Assembly (NCBI GenBank): GCA_017506865.1
Contig: JAFCMP010000025.1
Span: 1-64,000, forward strand
Direction: 5' to 3'
DNA from: Tribonema minus
Taxonomy: Eukaryota > Sar > Xanthophyceae > Tribonematales > Tribonemataceae
DNA: 64,000 bases
Positions 22,401 to 31,814 of the stretch are shown piece after piece; position 1 is the stretch's first letter; every line of letters begins with the position of its first letter. Made by a program: the position numbers and the translations under genes. Below the pieces are notes generated by a model. It was not told where the DNA came from. It saw only the letters and a program-made list of their open reading frames with translations, and did no database searches.

Positions 22401-25400
22401 ATTCTGGTCACCCATGCCATCCAAACACGATCTCACAAAGTCCTCCATGGTCATGAGCCGCTCCCCCGCTGCATCCTCCGCGCTGGCAAAGACGTCAAAC
22501 AGCTTCTTCACCTTGGCGGAAAACAGGACGTTCTCCTCAAAAGTGCGCAGATCCACTGCCCAGCACTTCAATGGCGTCTTAGCCTGCGCGTGCCAGGCGT
22601 TTACACAGTGGAGAGGCGTGTGAGAGAGTTGTACTGCAGATTGGTGAGAGCACGCGGTAGTATGGCGATTGATCTGAGGATGCAGATTTGAAGCTGCCAG
22701 CACTTCAATGGCGTCTTGGCCTGCGCATTTGCAGAATATAGAGCATAGAGAGGCAAGTGAGCAAATGATACTGCAGATTAATAAGAGCACACACTAAGAT
22801 GGCGGAATTTCCTCAAATCTTCTGAAAATTCAGGTTTGAAGTCGGACTACACTAGGTCCGCCTAGGGTTAGCACTTTGACAGCGTCTTATGCCTGCGCAT
22901 TCGCAGGATTCAGAGCATAAAGAGGCAAATGAGTCAATGCGATTGCAGTGTGGAGAAAGCATGCCATGAATCGGTGTTCCTTGGGCTACAGTAAAGAAGC
23001 TGTTTGACTTCAAGTTCAACCGTAGCCTCTGAATGACTCCTGAGGGTTGGGTTGAGGGGCGTGCTACGCGAGACAAGCTTCACCGTGAGACATTAGGTAA
23101 TGAAAGTCACCAACTCATAGCCCTTTTCTCCATTATTATCTTGATTGACCGAAGTTCCTGGTTCAAGTCAAACACGCACAAGTCTTGCCGATCCATGACA
23201 CAGTTACAGAAATCACCCAGCGCACAGCACACCTCCATATCCACTGGCACAAACTTCGAATTCACTTCAACGGCAACAACCACTGAGCGCTGCTGCAGAG
23301 CACACTCACGATGACGCTGGCGCTCCGCCTGCGCCCCAGCAGTATCGCCCCCTGCCCGAAGCTGTCCCCCGTGACCTTGTGGCCGATGATGTGGTCCTCG
23401 CGCCCCTCGTGCGAGTCCTTCACTTCCGCCACGCCGTCCGCGCAGATGTACAGGTTGTCCCCGTACTCCCCCTGCCGCACCACCGCTTCCCCGGGCTGGT
23501 ACTCCAGGAGTCTGCATGTCTGTGGCGAAGCGATGGTCATGATGGCAGTTGAGGGTTAGGGTGGGGCGATGGCATGTAACCCTGACATGAGGGTTAGAGT
23601 TAGGCGCATCGGGTACGACTTGCAACGCGCCTCAGCAGTTTCAGATGTATATATCCCCACACTCCCCCTGCCGCACCACCGCTTCCCCGGGCTGGTATAT
23701 CAGCAGCCTGCATGTCTGTCGGAGCGATGGTGACATTGATGGCAGTTGAGGAATTAGGTTTGGTCGAGCGCACGATGGGGGTTACGGTCTGGCGCAACGG
23801 GTAAGCCTTGCAGCGCGCCTTGGCAGTTTTGGATGCATGCATGGCAGGTTATCCCCCATGCTGCCTGCCGCGCCACCGCTTCCCCGAGGCTGGTACCTGC
23901 ATGTCTGGCGGAGTGGTGAGGTGATGATGGCAGTTGAAACATTAAGCATGGGCAACCGCATGATGAGGGTTACGGTTTGGCGCATCGCAGCACGCCTCAG
24001 CAGTTTTAGATGTTGATGTTATAGGTTGTCTCCCGTACTGCCTTCCGCGCCGCCGCTTCCCTAAGGCTGGTGATTCAGCTGTCTGCATGTCTATCGCAAT
24101 GATGGTGATGATGGCAGCTTAAAAAAGGCTCGGACGATGGCATGTAAACCCTAAGCGCAAATTAAAGATGTTGGGCAAAGGCACATGCACCCAAGCCGGG
24201 GATAAGCCTTGGGTTAATGTTGGCGCCTAATGAGTCACGCGATGGCACCTAATCCTAAGCCTGAAGTTAGGGTCAGACAAAGTGTGTAGGGTTTGCAGCA
24301 CCTATCAGCTGTGTTGGATGGGGGTTTAATGCTGATGAACTGTTGGTGAGCCTCAATGTATGCGCAATGGCACGTCGATGTCAAGCCTTGTTCAGGACAG
24401 CGTCATGAGTTGAACTTTGGATGCCGTAGAAGTGATGCATTCATAAAGTGCTAGACTATTCTTTCGCCTGCTCTGTGACGAATACTGCAGTGAAATGTTG
24501 GGAATCGACTGCAGTTGCTGCTGCGACTGGTACAGTATACAATGTCAGTGCCAGCGGGCGGCGATCAACATGGCCTCAAATGAGTGCAACAGCAGAAAAA
24601 CAAGGCGTGATTGACGTGTGCCACACAAACATGTCGCGTAAAGTCAAGTGCAGCACTATTGACTCCAATGTTGCTCGGCATGCCACAGCGATTACTGTCA
24701 AATGTTATCATACGGGGTACTTAAAGGGGCCGGGGTCGCTCTCTCACCCCTGGCACCAATACAGCACCACCTGCGAGCCATCTAGCTGTGCCTTAGCTGT
24801 GAGATTGTCTGCAAAAAGTAGCCTATTTGAAACGTACAATTGCGCTTGCTGCGCCATAAATACTCTTCTGCCGAGCACGCAGCACATCGACATGATATCC
24901 CTCACAGCAATTACCTTGATGAAGTTGTCTATTTGCTGCTCATCCAGGCAAGTCAGCAAGTCATTGGCCTCCAGGCTTTGCTTGATCAGTTCCACCTCCT
25001 GTGGCGTTTTCTCCCTCGCCAGTCCCAGCTTGTACAGCTTCTCCGTCTCGCTCCTTGTGAGATGCCGGCGCCCATCGATGATCCTGCTCTTGCTGCAGCA
25101 ACCCACACACACAGGGCCGGTGCATCAGAACTAGTTCAAAAGGCAGCTAACTGTTGATTCTATAAGTGCTGCAGCTGTTTTTGACGAGAGGACCACCCGT
25201 ACAGCCAGCACTGCCTGCTAAGGCCACACTCCGTCGCTTCGCAGGCTGCCTCGGAAGCGGCGTGCGCAACTGCCTGCACAGCTGGGAGCTCCAGAAGCGT
25301 GCTGTTGCTTGAAAAGAGACACATACGCCAGGTTCTATGAGAAAAAACACAGCAGCCTTCGCTACAGCAGCCACAGTCCGCAAGTGCCAGTCAACTTCTG

Positions 25401-25496
25401 CGATAAGATATCTCAGACTTACAGGGAGACCTTCCTCCGTCGCGGGTCCTTCAGGTCATCGTACTTGCGGTTTGGCGGCACCTCAGCCTCAGACAT
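13462..25496 (-). CDS. Cyclic-nucleotide-binding domain / EF-hand / aralar-type mitochondrial carrier fusion
   Basis: Twelve exons: 25496-25423, 25092-24915, 23519-23310, 22583-22392, 21231-21093, 20547-20261, 19433-19185, 18333-18040, 16895-16599, 15879-15698, 15079-14920, 13785-13462. All introns are GT-AG and all phases agree, giving 861 residues without an indel. An in-frame TAA precedes the ATG. Residues 25-84 are basic, then helical; about 57-175 are a CNMP-binding domain ([43 protein letters not shown]). Residues 185-460 match the N-terminal Ca2+ region of aralar/citrin ([13 protein letters not shown] loops [12 protein letters not shown] near 263 and [12 protein letters not shown] near 440). 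Residues ~505-830 are a mitochondrial carrier with all three signatures ([30 protein letters not shown]) and [19 protein letters not shown]. By homology it exchanges aspartate and glutamate across the inner mitochondrial membrane under Ca2+ control. The nucleotide-binding domain is the novelty; the phosphate-cassette Arg149 is kept, but the FGE Glu is Gln140, so the ligand may not be cAMP. Confidence 0.9.
17018..17082 (+). repeat. 15-bp minisatellite in an intron
   Basis: About four tandem copies of GTCTGTGTATGCAGC inside intron 8 of the carrier fusion gene, next to an echo of the exon 9 acceptor side. Confidence 0.8.
20888..20952 (-). repeat. Dispersed repeat, copy 2 (inverse of the 3 kb copy)
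   Basis: Opposite-strand copy of the core seen at 3043-3110: the segment reads ATTCATCTGGGCTTC then CGCGCCCTGAGCGAGAATT and ends AATAAAAAGTAC. It sits in intron 5 of the carrier fusion gene. The copy extends on its other side into GCTTGCTGTACGGAAC, shared with the 62.4 kb copy. Confidence 0.65.
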
Positions 25497-26135
25497 GAGG
25501 CCCGGAACAACGGCAGCAGCGAGTCTGCCTTCACTGCGCGAGGTAGAGGTGCTTTACTCTGGGCCGAACATTTTTTTTGTAACTGCCATCGTGAGGTGGA
25601 CGCGCCACTTCCAGCCGGCCGGCCACCGCGGTGTGAGATCATCATTCAAAGCCCTGTTGCTTTGTTGTTCTATGGAGACTGCCATTTATGTACATATGCA
25701 TCAAGGAGCTTGCAACTCAAGGAGCTTGCAATTCACCAATGGTGTCTGCCGCATCAAAAAACGCTGCGTGACTCAGGGATGAAAAACAGCAATTACTTAC
25801 AGGCAAGGTGCACGCACATGATGATACTTGCAGACCCTTTGGCCACAGGCATTGTTTTCAAACATGCAGTAAAAGAAAAAAGTGGAATATGGCAAGCAAC
25901 TTGAAGTTGCCGCCTTCGTTTCCATGCATCATCAGACACATGACCCAAACCCCACAAGGGACAAGTTCTCGAATGCCAGTCTGCCAATGCCATCGATGAC
26001 GAGGATCGTTTGAAGCCACAGCTCGCCAACAAACATGCTATACAAATATGCTTCAAACACAGCGTGCGGATGGGCACAAAATCGTACACACGGCACGCCA
26101 AGAACCATTGAATCATCACCCAAAATCAGTCTATA
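25497..26135. other. Intergenic between the carrier fusion and the SDR gene
   Basis: Holds the carrier gene's promoter and the SDR's 3' flank. No other gene is supported. No TATA-like box stands out upstream of 25,496. Confidence 0.4.
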
Positions 26136-28888
26136 TCATCCAAGAGCCACATTGAACAAGCACCAGAGATCAAACCGTCTATTACATGCGCGCTCGTGGC
26201 GCGAGCGGCCCGTACGTTGGCAGATTTGCCGCGTCAGGAATGTTCGCCAGGGGCGCCATCCATGTGAGCCCCCCCCCCCATCAACCCCCACGCTGACCCC
26301 CGTAATGTACGCAGCGCCAGGCCCCAGCAGAAACGTAACCGCCGCGGCCACCTCCTCCGCCGTGCCGCAGCGGCGCGCGGGTATCGTGCTGAGCAGCGCT
26401 GGCAGCAGCGTGTCGACGGCGGCGCCGTAGTTGCGCGCGCCCGTCTCCGTCCAGATGATGCCGGGCGCGACGCAGTTGACGCGCACGCCGCTGCCGACCC
26501 ACTCCAGCGCGAGCGTCTTGGTCAGGTTCTCGACGCCCGCGCGCGCGGCGCCGCTGCGCGGTGTGGACGCGAGCGGGCGCATACTTCAAGGCCGGAGATT
26601 TGTTGGCAGGAGTACTTCAAGTATTTGAAGTGTGCGGTTCTGGGTGGCAGAAACTTTGATTTGGAGCAGGCGCGGACAAAAAAGAGTGAAACGTGGACAC
26701 ATGCGCACGCAGCTGCCGGCCGCTCCCTCAAAAGCGTCGTAATCAGGTTATCGGCAAGGGCGCGCCGCATACAGGCGCGGGCCGGAGAGGCATGCGCATA
26801 CACTTAGGTCGGAGCACACACACTTTAACCTGCGATCTGCGTACTGCAAAGAATGTACGCTTGATACGATGCTGGCGCCGTTCGCTTGTCACGCATGCCG
26901 CTGCCGGCCTGCTCGGGTGTACAAGTTCGGGTCAGGGTCTCGACGCCGGCGCGCCCCGCGCCACTTCAAGATGGACATGAGCGGGCGCCTGCACCTGCAA
27001 CTATCGCTGAGCACTGATGCACATCTGGAACAGAGGGGATGAACATGGTCACATAGCATGCAGACGGGGAAGGTTTTTTTCTTCACGCCAGTGTCCACAG
27101 GCGCTTCGCGAAGCCGTGAAGCCAGGGTCACCACCTGTGCGACATGCTCGGGTAGCCGTTCTTGTTGGCAACCGTAATGTTCACGATGGACCCCCCGTTG
27201 TCTCCCATCCAGTGCCGGTGCGCTGCCTGGCACATGAGGAAAGTGCCCGTAAGACACAGGCGCAGCACGGACTCCCAGCCTCTGACCGTTATGTCCTCCG
27301 CGGCGGATATGAACTGGCCGCCGGCGTTGTTGACGAGAAAATCCAAGCTATGTACAATGGCATGACAGAAAGCAAGAGGACAAGGTGAAAGTCAGTCTCA
27401 GACTCGGCGCATGTGAAAGGCTGCCGGCATTATTGGCAGCAAAGTCTTGAAAGCTGTGATAGGCATAAAGGTGGGCGAGAATGCGGCCTCCCTAAAAAAA
27501 AGACTCAGAATTAGACTCGGCAGACAACAAGTGGCCACAGGCGTATTCTTCATGAGAACATCCAAGCTGCAATAGCATGGAAAAAGTCGAGGGCACCATT
27601 TTGAAGCAGACTCGGTCTCAGTCCCAGAGTTCCGGTGTCCTTAGAGCCAGTGCCAAGCGTACATCCGCCCCTTTTGCCACACTTCGCTGGTGTTTTACGT
27701 GGAGGCACTGCGAAGCAGCACTCTGTGCACCTTAGGCAGGCCCACGGCTGCGGCATGCATGACCGCCAGTTAACGTAAGGAAATCAGAAGATTACATACA
27801 GGTTGCGCCAAATTGCAAAGTGGTATGCAGACTGCCCCATGTACTAACTGGGGTACGGACAGACACATTTAGCCCTGCGGTGGGACAGAGGCTGCATTTG
27901 CTCATGGTTTCATCTTTGTTTGGAAAGAAAATTGGCATGACACAGCTTTTCTCACAGCAGCATGGTCTTTTGTTTCCTGTGCGCTTGTTGTACGCTGCTG
28001 TTGGTGCCAGTGGAGGATTGCATCGGCAGCGCTTCTCACAGTTACATTGACACGCAGGCCATGCAGCCGAACGGACAGCAGGCGTTGCAGTGGAGTGCTT
28101 GCTGCTTGAGAAGCCGCTCAGCATTCAACGGTGCTACTGGTGTCTTCAAGTGCATCGTAGGATAGTGCTGGCGAGTGGCAGTTAACAGCTTCCGCATATT
28201 GTAAGGTTCAGTTACTGTGGGTCGATGGAGCACAGCTGCAACATCCGAATGCCAACTGCCAGTCATACCTGCCCAGCTTGTCAATGGTCGCTTGCACGCA
28301 AGCGTCGATGGTCTCCGGCTTGCGCAGATCGCACTGTATGACAACAATTTCGCCGGGTGCTTCACACCGCATCTGCTGCAGCTCCTCCCTCATCCTATCT
28401 GCTGCAGCCTGCAGCTGGTCCAGCTTCCTGCTGGCAATCGCCACCTGCATGCATGCAATGGAAGTAGGCACGAGAAGTAGACGAGAAAGTTGGCATCTGC
28501 CGTTGAGTCAGGTCAAGTACAAGTATGGCGAGCTTCAAGTTGCTTGGGAGCAAGACGCGGGGACCAGATGGATAATCCCTTGTCACGCAATGTTGTGCCA
28601 TCACACTTTTGGGCTTTTAGATCCGAGATACCCGCACAGACAGTACACGAGATGACGTGTGTCGTTCTAAACATTGTTTGTGCGAAACGAAAAAGTAAAG
28701 CGCTGGCAGAATACATGATACTGGCAGCAGCCAGCCTTCTCTGGTTGATCTTGAGCAGAAATGGCACTTGCCTTGCACCCCAGCGCTGCGAGCTCCCGTG
28801 CGCACGCATAGCCTATGCCGGTGCCGCCTCCTGTAACTAAAGCTGCCCTGTTACTCAGCAACCCAGGGCGAAACACGCTGGATGTCAT
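26136..28888 (-). CDS. PECR: Peroxisomal trans-2-enoyl-CoA reductase-like short-chain dehydrogenase
   Basis: Four exons: 28888-28772, 28444-28269, 27347-27135, 26553-26136, phases consistent (307 residues as read). Start MTSSVFRPGLL gives the family-typical N-terminus. NADP-binding TGGGTGIG lies at residues 19-26; the NNAGG motif and the GAARAGVENLTKTLALEW helix are present, as in vertebrate PECR, which reduces trans-2-enoyl-CoA in fatty-acid elongation. Intron 1 has a GC donor (GCAAGT). The reading frame after VDGG passes an 11-G run near 26,269-26,279 and ends in a tail unlike the family. In the frame reached by removing two or adding one G, the protein ends PLAPRARM at 26,182, and ARM is a plausible peroxisomal targeting signal (PTS1). 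The run may be a sequencing slip or a real loss of the signal. Echoes of exon edges occur in intron 3 (26,925-26,965) and next to exon 3 (27,555-27,605). Confidence 0.85.
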
Positions 28889-29058
28889 GCGATCGAAAAG
28901 TAAAACTTCACCAAAGATAGTAACTTCAAGGGGGGGGGGGGGGGACGTTACACGTCTTGAAACTGTCGATTTCAAATTTGAACAGGGGGCAGCATCATCA
29001 TCGAGTTCAAACTCTACAGCTCACAACACACTCGGCCAGGGCATAGACACCTACAGCT
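28889..29058. promoter_or_regulatory. Head-to-head intergenic region, likely bidirectional promoter
   Basis: Only about 170 bp separate the start codons of the SDR (minus) and the Mpv17-family gene (plus), so both must start transcription here or within the other's 5' UTR. The region contains a long G run at about 28,931-28,944 and an AACTTCAAG motif. No TATA-like element is obvious. Confidence 0.5.
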
Positions 29059-31181
29059 GTGGCGCAGAAGCAGGCAGGAGCAAGCATGTACGCATTCACG
29101 CGGTTATCCTGGAGCCTGCTGGCTTTGTGTGGATCTTTATCGTTTAGCCGTGCATTCGTGCAGGCACCAGGCGGCTTAGCGCCGTGGTTGCAGCAGCAAT
29201 CCGCTCGTCCAGCTTTCCGTCGTACCCATGTGCGGACGCAGCAGTTGCCGCTGCAGGTCATCAGCCCTCGTTATCCGCAGCAATCCACCATCACCTTGCC
29301 ACAGAACCCTACTGAACCATTTGTCCGCTGGTACCTTGCGACGCTCAAGCGGCGTCCGCTGCCCACTAAAATGGTGACGAGTGCCATTGTGTGCGGTCTC
29401 GGGGACGCCATATGCCAGATGCTGACGGCGGGCGGTTTCGGTGCATTGAGGCACGCATTGGACTTTCGAAGGCTGGTGCTCTACTCAACCATGGGAGGGC
29501 TTTACGTTGCTCCGGTAGCGAGCACGGTCTTCAAAGCGCTGGACCGCATTACAGCGGGCGGACACCAGGCAAGTTCTGAGATCAAGTACTTTGCTTGCTG
29601 CTCATGAATACAGCATTCGTTACAATCGCGTTGTGCGTAGCAAATGAGGTCATGTCGATCTCAACGATTCATCAGGTCAGAACTGTATCTGGTCCAGGCT
29701 GCATTGAAATTGCATGGCTCAGTGCCTGATGGTGTGGACAAGCTCTGACCAAGCCTGCAGACTTCGGTAGGCACTGACCTGCAACATGTCAAAAGAACTA
29801 ACGTCAAGAGACTGACCTCCTGTGCCTCACTTGTTGCCCTTGCTGTGCAGGACATGGTGCCGGGCAAGGTGACGCTGGTCAAGGCCAAGAAGGCACTGAA
29901 CATGACGTTCATTGACACCCTCGCCTCTCCCCTTATCAACGGCGGTTTCCTATACGTGTTTACTGCGGCCAACTGCCTGGCGTCTGGAGCAGCTGTAACA
30001 GGCGCTGCTGGTGCCGGATTGGAGAAACTTCAGGTGATTCGAGCATAATCCGTGCTGCAGGCTGCATGTGCCTCGTTGCCGCGTGGTTAGCATCAGCTTT
30101 GCTGCAAATTCATCACTTGATCTCTCCTTTGGTAAAGCAGCATGTCGAGCACCCTCATCGCTGAATTGATTTGCAAAACTGGGGCTTGCAATTTAGCAGG
30201 TTGAGCATCACTGTCAACGAGATTGGAGTGTCACCGCCATAGGTGCAACTTCCATTATCATGCACGCAATGCCATATGAGCAAGCAGGCACCATGTTGCA
30301 GCGATTTGATTACCGCAGTGCTCACTTACTCCATTCTCACTACTGTAGTAATCATAACAACAGCACCAACATGAGTTTTGCAAAGGCGCTGAAAAATTCT
30401 TTTTCCAGGCCAACAAAATTACCATGGTGATGAAGGTAGCACTGACGTGAGATGCAGCATAATTCACGCATGGCTACATCTGCAGCCAGATACTTGCAGT
30501 GCCTGCAACACGAGCAAGAAGTCACTTGGTGTGCATGGTCAAGTTGAAGTCCATTATTCCCGTCACTCGTTGATGCCGACCCTTCACTTGCCTCGTGTTC
30601 CGACATTTTGATGACTTGAGTATGTCAGACGACCACACATGTACCGTCATGACATTACTGACATCTGCTCCGCCGTGCCTTGCGCGCAGACGTGCCTGTG
30701 GCCCACGCTGCTGGCATCATTGAAGAAGTTGGCCAATGCTCATGAAATGCAATAACCGAACGTGTACCACCATTACATCACTGACATGTGCTCCGTCGCG
30801 CCTTGCCCTTCCTTGTACCACCGATACATCACTGACATCCACTCCGCCGCGCCTTGCCCTCACGCTTGCAGACGTGCCTGTGGCCCACGCTGCTGGCATC
30901 GTGGAATATGTAGGTGCTGGCCAACTTAATGCGCATCGCCAATCTGAATAACATCGTCGATAAGAATGTGAGTGAACCGCTATTCAATTTCTAACATCTG
31001 CTCCGCCGCGCCTTCCCCTAATGCGCAGACATGCCTGTGGCCCACGCTGCTGGCGTCGTGGAAGATGTGGCCGCTGGCCAACTTCTTCAACTTCCTGCTT
31101 GTGCCGCCGCACCTGCGCGTCCTCTACCTCAACGTCGTGGGCCTCGTCTGGCACACGGTGCTGTCGGCGCTGTGCGTCTGA
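29059..31181 (+). CDS. Mpv17/PMP22-family membrane protein with plastid-type presequence
   Basis: Exons 29059-29568, 29851-30033 and 31029-31181, all phase 0; 281 residues from the first ATG, 272 from the second (29,086). Starting at the second ATG gives a clear signal peptide (LSWSLLALCGSLSFSRA) followed by F in VQAPGG, the ASAFAP-like signal for secondary plastids. The mature part has WYLATLKRRPLPTKMVTSAI and GLGDAICQ, the family's first helix, and ends with WKMWPLANFFNFLLVPPHLR, the Mpv17 signature. Members are small four-helix proteins of organelle membranes, some acting as channels. Intron 1 has a GC donor (GCAAGT). Intron 2 carries two echoes of the last exon's start (30,688 and 30,868). 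A possible extra 18-codon exon lies at 30,914-30,967. Confidence 0.85.
30650..31085 (+). repeat. Exon-edge echoes before the last Mpv17 exon
   Basis: The acceptor plus exon start GCAGACATGCCTGTGGCCCA (31,025-31,044) recurs as GCAGACGTGCCTGTGGCCCA at 30,868 and 30,688. Each copy follows a ~25-bp leader of the CTCCGCCGCGCCTTGCC type. The copies drift from the exon reading frame (one gains a TAG). Confidence 0.85.
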
Positions 31182-31724
31182 GAGGCACGCGCGCAAATCT
31201 GCAGCTACGGCAGCGCTCCGCGTTAGCACGCCCACATCCCCATACCCCCATATACGCGCAATGCAACGCAATGGTGTGTGAGAAACACACGCCGGTGGCA
31301 CCGTGCACTCGAGCGGCGCTGCATCGTTTCCGTGCCCCCCGCGCCACCGTGCGTGGCCTCTACTCCAGGGTCCTCTCTTGTTGAGGTTGCCCTCTCTCCT
31401 GAGCCTGCGGCCTTCGCCGCATGGACGCACTTTCGCCCACCCCTATCACAAGCAAGGTTTACGCTCGCGGTGGTTCTCTCGTCGGCTGATCACACCCTCG
31501 TGTGACGATGCCACGTTGCGTGGCAACGCTCAGTCACTGTGTGGCACAGCTTCGGTTCTTGTTAGGCTTACAGCGCGTGTTCTGAGCACACCAGCTCGGA
31601 TTTGGTGCCCGCCCCCCTTCATGATGCGTGTTTTCGGTTTCGTGTGTTTGGTGTATAGGCAGGCGGAGGCGTGTTTTGCCCTTGACGCGGGCACGCCTTG
31701 CGTGCATTTAGCGTGCCCGGTGCG
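31182..31724. other. 3' flank of the Mpv17 gene, no gene seen
   Basis: Non-coding DNA between the Mpv17 stop and the LINE insertion. Short ORFs have no family features. Confidence 0.4.
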
Positions 31725-31736
31725 GCTACTTTGTAC
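31725..31736. repeat. Target-site duplication, left (3' side of LINE)
   Basis: GCTACTTTGTAC, identical to 41,490-41,501. Confidence 0.9.
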
Positions 31737-31814
31737 GTATGGACTTGTATTTATAAAGGCCCAAGGGAGGCCGGGTTGCCTATGCAATCGAAAAGCTTGC
31801 GTCAACGCAGCAGC

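Larger units (their letters stand above)
13752..24130 (-). repeat. Exon-edge echoes in the introns of the carrier fusion gene
   Basis: Degenerate direct copies of exon-intron junctions lie in the adjoining introns. Examples: exon 12 acceptor (13,752-13,818) echoed at 13,931-13,999 and 14,107-14,150. Exon 10 donor (15,691-15,725) echoed about five times between 15,265 and 15,600. Exon 9 donor (16,578-16,650) at 16,175, 16,300 and 16,408. Exon 8 donor (18,031-18,095) at 17,262, 17,372, 17,480 and 17,943. Exon 8 acceptor at 18,440-18,870 about five times. Exon 7 donor at 18,875 and 19,020. Exon 6 donor at 19,977 and 20,158. Exon 5 donor at 20,785 and 20,963. Exon 4 donor at 21,900, 22,010 and 22,195. 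Exon 4 acceptor at 22,685 and 22,870. Exon 3 acceptor at 23,655, 23,855 and 24,040. Each includes 20-60 bp of exon plus flanking intron. Confidence 0.85.

Noticed and set aside
24448..25134. 228-codon plus-strand ORF
   Set aside because: Antisense to exon 2 of the carrier fusion; the minus strand has splice-consistent, family-matching sequence.
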